Source of the DNA: JAYWAM01 sp043782425
GTDB taxonomy: Bacteria > Pseudomonadota > Gammaproteobacteria > Burkholderiales > Usitatibacteraceae
Length of the DNA stretch: 5,799 nt
Direction: 5' to 3'
Assembly: GCA_043782425.1 (NCBI GenBank)
Contig: JAYWAM010000160.1
Span: 1-5,799, forward strand
The first letter of the stretch is position 1. Each line of letters opens with the position of its first letter. Made by a program: the position numbers and the translations under genes. Shown piece by piece: positions 1-4,330 of the stretch. The notes under the pieces were generated by a model. That model did not search any database, had not been told where the DNA came from, and worked only from the letters and a program-made list of their open reading frames with translations.

Positions 1-48
1 CGATGATAGTGCGGATCTCCCGTGCGAAAGTAGGTAACCGCCAGCGCC
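1..48 (+). rRNA. rrf: 5S ribosomal RNA, 3' end only
   Basis: The first ~48 bases match the conserved 3' third of bacterial 5S rRNA: a CGATGATAGTG stretch, the GCGAAAGTAGGTAACCGCC segment (loop E and helix IV side), and the closing strand CCAGCGCC that would pair with the missing 5' end. The upstream ~70 bases lie outside the window. The exact 3' end is uncertain by a few bases because the pairing 5' strand is not visible. A strong terminator follows within 10 bp, as expected where 5S is the last gene of an rRNA operon. The AAGTAGGTAA style resembles betaproteobacterial 5S genes; that is an impression, not a search. Confidence 0.92.
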
Positions 49-54
49 TTACAC

Positions 55-89
55 AAAAAAGCCCACCGCATTGCTGCGGTGGGCTTTTT
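55..89 (+). terminator. Intrinsic terminator of the rRNA operon
   Basis: A perfect 10-bp GC-rich stem (61-70 with 75-84, GCCCACCGCA/TGCGGTGGGC) with a 4-base TTGC loop is followed by five T (85-89) and preceded by six A (55-60). The A/T flanks extend the stem and make the element symmetrical, so it could stop transcription from both sides. It sits just after 5S rRNA and should isolate the downstream epimerase gene from rRNA transcription. Confidence 0.95.
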
Positions 90-128
90 ACTTGCAGACA
101 ACCAAGTTATGCTACAGAGCATGGCGCG

Positions 129-154
129 TTCAAGCGCGTAAATGATCTTAAAAT
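129..154 (+). promoter_or_regulatory. Weak promoter candidate for the epimerase gene
   Basis: The stretch between the rRNA terminator and the epimerase start (90-175) must hold the epimerase promoter if the terminator works. The best -10 candidate is TAAAAT (149-154, 5/6 to consensus), 21 bp before the ATG. The only -35-like sequence near it is TTCAAG (129-134), at a short 14-bp spacing. An alternative pair, TTGCAG (92-97) and TACAGA (113-118), is spaced 15 bp. Neither is convincing. No strong Shine-Dalgarno is seen before the ATG; GGACAG (163-168) is the nearest purine-rich run. Confidence 0.25.
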
Positions 155-175
155 CGACAACTGGACAGCCTGAAA

Positions 176-1186
176 ATGCATGTTCTCATTACCGGCGCTG
201 CCGGCTTTATCGGTTCCGCCCTCGCGCTGCGGTTGTTGGCGCGCGGCGATGCGGTGCTGGGAATCGACAACCTGAATGATTATTACGACGTCGGCCTGAA
301 ACAGGCGCGGCTGGAGCAACTGCGCCAGCACGCCGCTTTCCGCTTCGAGAAAATCGACATCGCGGATCGATCTGCCATGACGGCGTTGTTCGAGAAGCAG
401 GTGTTCGACGTGGTAGTCAATCTGGCGGCACAGGCAGGCGTACGCTACTCGATTGAGAACCCGCATGCCTACATCGACTCCAATCTGGTGGGCTACACCA
501 ACGTGCTGGAAGGCGCGCGCCACGGCAAGGTGAAACACTTTGTATTTGCCTCATCAAGCTCGGTGTATGGCGCCAATACGCGCCTGCCGTTTGCCGAGAA
601 TGATAATGTCGATCATCCGGTATCGCTGTATGCCGCGACCAAGAAGGCCAATGAATTGATGGCGCACAGCTATGCACACTTATACGGACTGCCGTGTACC
701 GGGTTGCGCTTTTTTACCGTCTATGGGCCGTGGGGGCGGCCGGACATGGCGCTGTTCCTGTTCACCAAGGCGATACTTGAAGGCAAGCCTCTCAAGGTAT
801 TCAACCACGGCAATATGGTGCGCGATTTTACTTATATCGACGACATTGTCGAAGGCGTGGTGCGTGTTATCGATCAGCCTGCCACGCCGAACCCGGGCTG
901 GAAGAGTGACGATCCTGATCCAGCAACCAGCTATGCTCCTTACCGGGTTTTCAACATCGGTAACAACCAGCCGATCGAGTTGCTACACTATATCCGCGCC
1001 GCCGAGAAGGCGCTCGGCAAGAAGGCGATTCTGGAGATGCTGCCCATGCAGGCCGGCGACGTGACGGCCACCTCTGCGGATGTTACGCGCCTTGAAACCG
1101 CAGTGGGTTTTCGCCCGCAAACCAGCGTGGAACACGGCGTAAAACAATTCGTGCAGTGGTACCAGGACTATTACAAGGTGAGGTGA
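176..1186 (+). CDS. NAD-dependent epimerase, probable UDP-glucuronate 4-epimerase
   Basis: This 336-residue extended short-chain dehydrogenase/reductase very probably interconverts UDP-glucuronate and UDP-galacturonate in the cytoplasm, feeding LPS or capsule synthesis. Seen: the N-terminal Rossmann motif GAAGFIG (residues 7-13, pattern GxxGxxG); GIDNLNDYYD (29-38), characteristic of the uronate epimerase group; the serine run SSSSVYG (126-132) with catalytic Tyr152 and Lys156 in YAATK; RFFTVYGPWGRPDMA (178-192); and RDFTYIDDIV (216-225). A C-terminal substrate-binding part includes PMQAGDV (290-296). The length fits the family (~335 aa), there is no signal peptide and the frame is intact. 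The ATG puts the Rossmann strand at the N-terminus as usual. Family membership is near certain; the UDP-GlcA substrate is inferred from motif style, and another UDP-sugar 4-epimerase is the alternative. It stands alone between an rRNA operon end and a convergent tRNA gene, so the pathway partner genes are elsewhere. Confidence 0.93.
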   Translation: MHVLITGAAGFIGSALALRLLARGDAVLGIDNLNDYYDVGLKQARLEQLRQHAAFRFEKIDIADRSAMTALFEKQVFDVVVNLAAQAGVRYSIENPHAYIDSNLVGYTNVLEGARHGKVKHFVFASSSSVYGANTRLPFAENDNVDHPVSLYAATKKANELMAHSYAHLYGLPCTGLRFFTVYGPWGRPDMALFLFTKAILEGKPLKVFNHGNMVRDFTYIDDIVEGVVRVIDQPATPNPGWKSDDPDPATSYAPYRVFNIGNNQPIELLHYIRAAEKALGKKAILEMLPMQAGDVTATSADVTRLETAVGFRPQTSVEHGVKQFVQWYQDYYKVR

Positions 1187-1239
1187 GTGAGCTCGGAGTA
1201 AGCTACTGGCTCTGTGCGCCGACGTGAAGAATTTCTGCG

Positions 1240-1305
1240 TCGCCTGGCCTCGCGCCTGTGATACGGATTGAGAGCCAGCCGCTCTACCCATCGAGCCAAG
1301 GAACC
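1240..1305 (-). pseudogene. Decayed tRNA-like sequence (tRNA pseudogene)
   Basis: Read on the minus strand from 1305, the first 43 bases align without gaps to the 5' part of the neighbouring tRNA-Lys with 32 identities. They include an intact D-arm frame (GGCTC...GGGTAGAGC), T8, and an anticodon-loop-like CTCTCAA followed by TCCGT. The anticodon position would read CTC, but the anticodon stem has a T-C mismatch plus two G-T pairs. After about 1262 the T-arm is not recognisable (no TTCGA loop), and no 3' acceptor strand pairs with GGTTCCT. It begins 21 bp after the CCA end of tRNA-Lys, on the same strand, so it may be a degenerated tandem neighbour. The rest of the 1187-1326 spacer shows only weak inverted repeats and no gene. 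Confidence 0.55.
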
Positions 1306-1326
1306 GCAGGAATAAACAAAACTGGT

Positions 1327-1402
1327 TGGTAGGCCGTGCGGGATTCGAACCTGCGACCAACGGATTAAAAGTCCGCTGCTCTACCAACTGAGCTAACGAC
1401 CC
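1327..1402 (-). tRNA. tRNA-Lys (anticodon UUU)
   Basis: A complete 76-base cloverleaf with genomically encoded CCA (1327-1329). Acceptor GGGTCGT pairs with ACGGCCT. The D-arm is GCTC/GAGC with loop AGTTGGTA. Anticodon stem GCGGA/TCCGT encloses loop CTTTTAA, giving anticodon TTT at 1367-1369. Variable loop is TGGTC, T-loop TTCGAAT, discriminator base A. Oddities: pair 1-72 is G-U, pair 4-69 is U-G, and the T-stem GCAGG/CCCGC holds an A51-C63 mismatch. The rest is canonical, so I regard it as functional. It has its own promoter upstream (1416-1445) and lies downstream of queC on the same strand. It is not a queuosine target, since that modification is on GUN-anticodon tRNAs, so proximity to the que genes is not functional evidence. 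Confidence 0.96.
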
Positions 1403-1415
1403 AACCGAGTCGGCT

Positions 1416-1445
1416 ATTCTAGCGAAAAGCGCCTTACCGGGTCAA
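1416..1445 (-). promoter_or_regulatory. Sigma70-type promoter of tRNA-Lys
   Basis: On the minus strand, -35 box TTGACC (1440-1445, 5/6 to consensus) and -10 box TAGAAT (1416-1421, 5/6 to consensus) are separated by 18 bp. The -10 box ends 13 bases before the first base of mature tRNA-Lys, leaving a short 5' leader for RNase P to remove. The segment between the -10 box and the tRNA is GC-rich (GCCGAC), as in many stable-RNA promoters. No clear terminator separates it from queC (stop at 1481), so read-through from the upstream operon may add to tRNA transcription. Confidence 0.75.
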
Positions 1446-1464
1446 ATAAATCGCAATAAATCGC
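1445..1464 (-). repeat. Perfect 2 x 10 bp A/T-rich tandem repeat upstream of the tRNA promoter
   Basis: The unit AATAAATCGC occurs twice without change (1445-1454 and 1455-1464). On the transcribed strand it reads GCGATTTATT twice, ending at the -35 box and overlapping its first base. A/T tracts repeating every 10 bp in this position resemble an UP element, the binding site of the RNA polymerase alpha C-terminal domain. The repeat is visible; the UP-element role is inferred. Confidence 0.6.
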
Positions 1465-1480
1465 ACGCTGGTCGCGCAGC

Positions 1481-2155
1481 CTATTGATAGCTTGTGGGAT
1501 CATCCACCCCCGCGACGGCGAAACCTTCGCGCCGCAGGCGACAGGAATCACATTTCCCGCAGGCGTGACCGAGCGCATCGGCCTGATAGCACGACACTGT
1601 GAGTGCATAATCCACACCGAGTTTGATGCCGGCGCGAATGATCTCAGCCTTGGTCAGCGCGATGATGGGTGCATGGATTTTGAGCGGAGCGCCTTCCACG
1701 CCGACTTTGGTTGCCAGCCGCGCCAGGGTTTGAAATGCTGCAATAAATTCCGCTCGGCAGTCGGGATAGCCCGAATAGTCCACCGCGTTGACGCCTATAA
1801 AGATAGCGTCGGCTTTCAGCACTTCGGCCCAGCCTAGAGCGAGCGACAACAGGATGGTGTTACGTGCTGGCACATAGGTGACGGGTATCCCCTGTGTGGG
1901 TAGGGTGGGGAGCGCGATGCTGTCATCAGTGAGCGCTGAGCCGCCCCAGCCGCGCAGATCGAGCTTGATGGTGCGCTGTTCCTTTGCGCCGAGCGACTTG
2001 GTAACGCGTACGGCGGCGGCAATCTCAGCATGATGGCGCTGGCCATAATCAACAGTGAGCGCATGGCAATCGAAACCCTGCTCACGCGCCAAGGCTAGCG
2101 TCGTGGCCGAATCTAGTCCGCCGGATACGAGGATCACTGCTCTTTTAATTTGCAA
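1481..2155 (-). CDS. queC: 7-cyano-7-deazaguanine (preQ0) synthase QueC
   Basis: QueC converts 7-carboxy-7-deazaguanine (CDG) to preQ0 using ATP and ammonia, a cytoplasmic step towards queuosine in tRNA. The 224-residue protein shows the PP-loop ATP-pyrophosphatase motif SGGLDS (11-16), DYGQRH (36-41), YVPARN (94-99), GVNAVDYSGYPDCR (121-134), and a C-terminal zinc site formed by Cys189, Cys199, Cys202 and Cys205. Length matches the family. The start is TTG at 2155: it gives the usual N-terminus just before strand 1 and has GGAG (2163-2166) 7 bases upstream. An in-frame TAA lies a few codons further up, and no ATG or GTG in frame would keep the first strand. An out-of-frame ATG at 2160 leads only to an 8-codon reading frame. 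The gene is last in the Tol-Pal/que block, 54 bp after queE, which makes its substrate. Confidence 0.97.
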   Translation of the reverse strand: MQIKRAVILVSGGLDSATTLALAREQGFDCHALTVDYGQRHHAEIAAAVRVTKSLGAKEQRTIKLDLRGWGGSALTDDSIALPTLPTQGIPVTYVPARNTILLSLALGWAEVLKADAIFIGVNAVDYSGYPDCRAEFIAAFQTLARLATKVGVEGAPLKIHAPIIALTKAEIIRAGIKLGVDYALTVSCYQADALGHACGKCDSCRLRREGFAVAGVDDPTSYQ

Positions 2156-2162
2156 GCCATCA

Positions 2163-2166
2163 CTCC
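2163..2166 (-). promoter_or_regulatory. Ribosome binding site deciding the TTG start of queC
   Basis: GGAG on the minus strand, 7 bases before TTG 2155. It is only 2 bases from the out-of-frame ATG at 2160, which is too close for normal initiation, so spacing favours the TTG. Confidence 0.7.
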
Positions 2167-2209
2167 AAACTTAGCACTCGCTATCCAATACGGTTGCCTA
2201 TGCGCTTTT

Positions 2210-2923
2210 CTATTTTCCACGCGCATCGTTCCACAGTACCTTGTGTAGTTGAATCTGCATGCGCACCGGCAACTGATCGCGCAAAATCCATTCCGCAAGG
2301 GCCGTCGCAGATAAATCTCCAAACACCGGCGAAAAAAGTACAGGGCACCTAGTATCGAGCTTGTGCTCGTGCAATATGCCGACCGCCCAGCGGTAATCGT
2401 CTTCACTGCACAGCACGAACTTTACTTCATCGTGCGCTGTCAGCAGAGCGATATTACTCCAGCGGTTTTTTTCCACTTCGCCCGAGCCCGGCGTCTTGAT
2501 ATCGACGATGCGTGACACGCGCGCATCGACTGGCGCGATATCGAGGGCGCCGCTGGTTTCAAGTGAAACAGAAAAACCTGCATCGACGAGACGTTTTAGT
2601 AACGCAATGCAATATTTTTGTGCGAGCGGCTCACCACCGGTGACACAAACATAGCGCGTCTTGTGGCGCGATACTTCAGCAACGACGGCATCGATGCTAT
2701 GCGTGCTACCTTCGTGGAATGCATAAGCGGTGTCACAGTAACCGCATCGCAGCGGGCAACCGGTGAGACGTACAAACACCGTCGGCAAACCCGTGCGGCT
2801 GGTTTCACCTTGCAAGGAAAAAAATATTTCGTTTATCCTGACAGTTTCAGATTGAGAACCTACGCCAAGCTTTCTCTCTTCGGCGGCGCTTGATCTGGCG
2901 GCAGGAATCTTGGTAATAACCAT
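2210..2923 (-). CDS. queE: 7-carboxy-7-deazaguanine synthase QueE (radical SAM)
   Basis: QueE rearranges 6-carboxy-5,6,7,8-tetrahydropterin into 7-carboxy-7-deazaguanine, the substrate of QueC encoded next. The 237-residue protein has the queE signature FFSLQGE (34-40) and the [4Fe-4S]/SAM motif CPLRCGYC (Cys56, Cys60, Cys63: CxxxCxxC). It also has the SAM-contacting TGGEP (95-99), LETSG (121-125), DIKTPGSGE (141-149) and a C-terminal QLHKVLW (225-231). ATG 2923 is the only usual start codon in frame before the conserved core. It gives about 27 residues, rich in Ala, Ser and charged residues, before the conserved RINEIF, longer than the few residues common in the family. No good Shine-Dalgarno is seen; the start lies 10 bp after the cpoB stop, so translational coupling is likely. 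A run of seven T within the FFS codons leaves the frame intact. Confidence 0.96.
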   Translation of the reverse strand: MVITKIPAARSSAAEERKLGVGSQSETVRINEIFFSLQGETSRTGLPTVFVRLTGCPLRCGYCDTAYAFHEGSTHSIDAVVAEVSRHKTRYVCVTGGEPLAQKYCIALLKRLVDAGFSVSLETSGALDIAPVDARVSRIVDIKTPGSGEVEKNRWSNIALLTAHDEVKFVLCSEDDYRWAVGILHEHKLDTRCPVLFSPVFGDLSATALAEWILRDQLPVRMQIQLHKVLWNDARGK

Positions 2924-2933
2924 ACTGGGGAAA

Positions 2934-3743
2934 CTATCTTCGCGGCGCGACCAAGCGCGTGCGCGCCTTAGCTGCAGCCTCAGTGCCAGGATAGCGGGCG
3001 ATGATGTCCTCTAGTGTGTTACGCGCCGAACCAGCATCACCCTGTTCAAGCTGGACGCTGGCAATGGCAAGCAGCGCGTCGGGGACTTTGGGCGATTCCG
3101 GGAAGCGTTTCACCAGCGCTTCCTGGTTGGATTGCGCGTTGCGAAAATCATGCAAATTAAAGTAGCTCATGCCGACCCAGTATTGGGCATTGGCCGCCAA
3201 CGGACTGGAAGGAAAATCGCGCAGAAAGGAGCTGAAAGCCTCCACTGAGCGGGAGTAGTCGCCCTTCTTGAAGAGATTAGATGCGTTATCGTAAGCGTGC
3301 AGTTCGCCACCGTCCTTGTCCTTGTTTGCCGCCACCGTTGGCGCGGCTGCTGTCGCAGCAAGCGCAGTCGCGCCCGCGCCGACGTCGGCGGCTGGCGCTG
3401 TAGTGCCCTCTAGCCGTCGCAGACGTGTATCAAGATCGAGGTAAAAGTCACGCTGGCGTTTTTGCAGTTGCTCATCCTGGTTGACCAACACTTCTATCTG
3501 GCCTCTGAGCTTGGCGATTTCGCCATTCAGCGCATCAATCTGTTGCAGAAGCTGGATGACGCCGATATTCTTGATCGCCTCATCTAGCCTGCTGATGCGC
3601 GTATCAACATCCTGCGCCTGCTTCTCGACCTGGCGGCGCAGTTCGGCGTTTTCGCGCAACGCATCGCCATCGAACACCCCGGCCTGGGCGCCGATTTGCA
3701 AGCTCAGCGCAAGAAATGCCAGTGTTAGTGTTGCGAGTCTCAA
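2934..3743 (-). CDS. cpoB: Cell division coordinator CpoB (YbgF, Tol-Pal-associated TPR protein)
   Basis: CpoB is a periplasmic protein that binds TolA and, in Escherichia coli, links Tol-Pal-driven outer-membrane constriction to PBP1B-dependent septal peptidoglycan synthesis. The 269 residues divide into a signal peptide (1-21, hydrophobic LATLTLAFLALSL, cleavage expected after AQA), a coiled-coil trimerisation region rich in Leu, Glu, Gln and Arg (about 30-112), an Ala/Thr-rich linker (about 113-140), and a TPR region (about 148-264). Three TPR-like units end in DFPSSP, RFPESP and RYPGTE. The start is TTG at 3743, directly after the pal TAA, with AGGGTG (3749-3754) 5 bases upstream; it yields a complete signal peptide and no other usual start does. 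It is in the same frame as pal, split only by that stop codon. The gene sits between pal and queE, its usual place in the Tol-Pal operon. Confidence 0.95.
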   Translation of the reverse strand: MRLATLTLAFLALSLQIGAQAGVFDGDALRENAELRRQVEKQAQDVDTRISRLDEAIKNIGVIQLLQQIDALNGEIAKLRGQIEVLVNQDEQLQKRQRDFYLDLDTRLRRLEGTTAPAADVGAGATALAATAAAPTVAANKDKDGGELHAYDNASNLFKKGDYSRSVEAFSSFLRDFPSSPLAANAQYWVGMSYFNLHDFRNAQSNQEALVKRFPESPKVPDALLAIASVQLEQGDAGSARNTLEDIIARYPGTEAAAKARTRLVAPRR

Positions 3744-4265
3744 TTATTCACCCTGATAGACGATATCGGCTCTGCGGTTTTTCGACCAAGCGGATTCGTC
3801 ATGACCGTTATCTTTGGGTTTCTCTTCGCCGAAGCTGACGGTTTCCAGGCGTCCCTCTGGCACACCCAGGACAGCCATGATTTTTTTCACCGCATCGGCG
3901 CGGCGCTGGCCCAGTGCAAGGTTGTATTCGCGCGAGCCACGTTCATCGGTATTACCCTCGAGTTTTGCACGGGCGCTTCTGTTGTCAACGAGATATTTTG
4001 AATGCGCCTGCACCATGGCGCGAAATTCATCTTTCACCACGTTGCTGTCATAGTCAAAAAAGACACTACGCTGAAAAAGAATATTGTTGGGATCCTTGAG
4101 GGGGTTTCCCTGCACGGACGACTGCGTTAAACGGTCGGAGGTGGGCGGCGGCTGTGTCTGCGTTGTCGTTCGGTCAACAACCTGCACAGGGTCTTTTGTG
4201 GTTTCGGTGCTGGCACACGCACCAAGGATCAATGCTATCAACGCAACTAGGATCGATTTATTCAT
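3744..4265 (-). CDS. pal: Peptidoglycan-associated lipoprotein Pal
   Basis: Pal is an outer-membrane lipoprotein that binds peptidoglycan and TolB. The 173-residue protein has a lipoprotein signal peptide with lipobox LGAC, so Cys17 is the lipidated residue; the next residue is Ala, not the inner-membrane retention Asp. A flexible Thr/Pro/Gln-rich linker follows (about 20-60), then an OmpA-like domain: FFDYDS (69-74), EGNTDERG (103-110), NLALGQRRADAV (115-126, the peptidoglycan-binding segment), SFGEEKP (144-150) and the C-terminal WSKNRRADI (160-168). I chose ATG 4265 because AAGGAG (4273-4278) is 7 bases upstream and the protein then begins MNKS. An in-frame TTG at 4271 would leave only one base after the Shine-Dalgarno. 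The gene is 65 bp after tolB and abuts cpoB with no spacer. Confidence 0.97.
   Translation of the reverse strand: MNKSILVALIALILGACASTETTKDPVQVVDRTTTQTQPPPTSDRLTQSSVQGNPLKDPNNILFQRSVFFDYDSNVVKDEFRAMVQAHSKYLVDNRSARAKLEGNTDERGSREYNLALGQRRADAVKKIMAVLGVPEGRLETVSFGEEKPKDNGHDESAWSKNRRADIVYQGE
3749..3754 (-). promoter_or_regulatory. Ribosome binding site deciding the TTG start of cpoB
   Basis: AGGGTG on the minus strand lies inside the last codons of pal, 5 bases before TTG 3743. The GTG within it is out of frame with cpoB and reaches a stop after two codons. The arrangement suggests coupled translation of pal and cpoB. Confidence 0.6.
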
Positions 4266-4272
4266 GGTCAAG

Positions 4273-4278
4273 CTCCTT
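4273..4278 (-). promoter_or_regulatory. Strong ribosome binding site of pal
   Basis: AAGGAG on the minus strand, 7 bases before ATG 4265. This is the best Shine-Dalgarno in the window, which fits Pal being an abundant lipoprotein. It rules out the upstream in-frame TTG (4271) as the start. Confidence 0.85.
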
Positions 4279-4313
4279 TAACTGTTATTGGACTAACTTC
4301 TGTTCAGTGCGCG

Positions 4314-4325
4314 ATAAATATTTAT
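4314..4325 (-). promoter_or_regulatory. A/T palindrome in the tolB-pal spacer, possible internal promoter region
   Basis: ATAAATATTTAT is a perfect 12-bp palindrome 48 bp upstream of the pal ATG, inside the only sizeable gap (4266-4330) of the tol-pal block. A TTGCTA -35-like sequence at the end of tolB lies 16 bp before a TATTTA within the palindrome, but that -10 matches only 3/6. It could be an internal promoter for pal or a binding site. The palindrome is seen; the role is a guess. Confidence 0.25.
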
Positions 4326-4330
4326 GTGAA

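Noticed and set aside
672..1064. 130-residue plus-strand open frame inside the epimerase gene
   Set aside because: It lies entirely within the epimerase gene in another frame and has an Arg/Ser-rich composition with no recognisable domain.
1327..1352. Attachment site of an integrated element at the tRNA-Lys 3' end
   Set aside because: I found no second copy of the tRNA 3' end and no integrase in the window, so only the indirect hints listed under findings remain.
983..1387. 134-residue minus-strand open frame across the epimerase end and tRNA-Lys
   Set aside because: It runs antisense through the epimerase gene, through the pseudo-tRNA and through most of tRNA-Lys; its N-terminal residues are simply translated tRNA sequence.
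2156..2209. preQ1 riboswitch ahead of queC
   Set aside because: The 54-bp queE-queC spacer has no recognisable small hairpin plus A-rich tail arrangement, and these genes appear to be co-transcribed with tol-pal.
2818..2824. Run of seven A/T as a programmed frameshift or slippage site in queE
   Set aside because: The queE frame is intact through the run and all family motifs lie in one frame, so no frameshift is needed.
2618..2893. 91-residue plus-strand open frame opposite queE
   Set aside because: It is antisense to the conserved radical-SAM core of QueE, with no recognisable protein motif and no convincing ribosome binding site.
4266..4271. Upstream in-frame TTG as the start of pal
   Set aside because: It leaves one base between AAGGAG and the start codon, while ATG 4265 has a 7-base spacing and gives the usual MNK N-terminus and a 173-residue protein.
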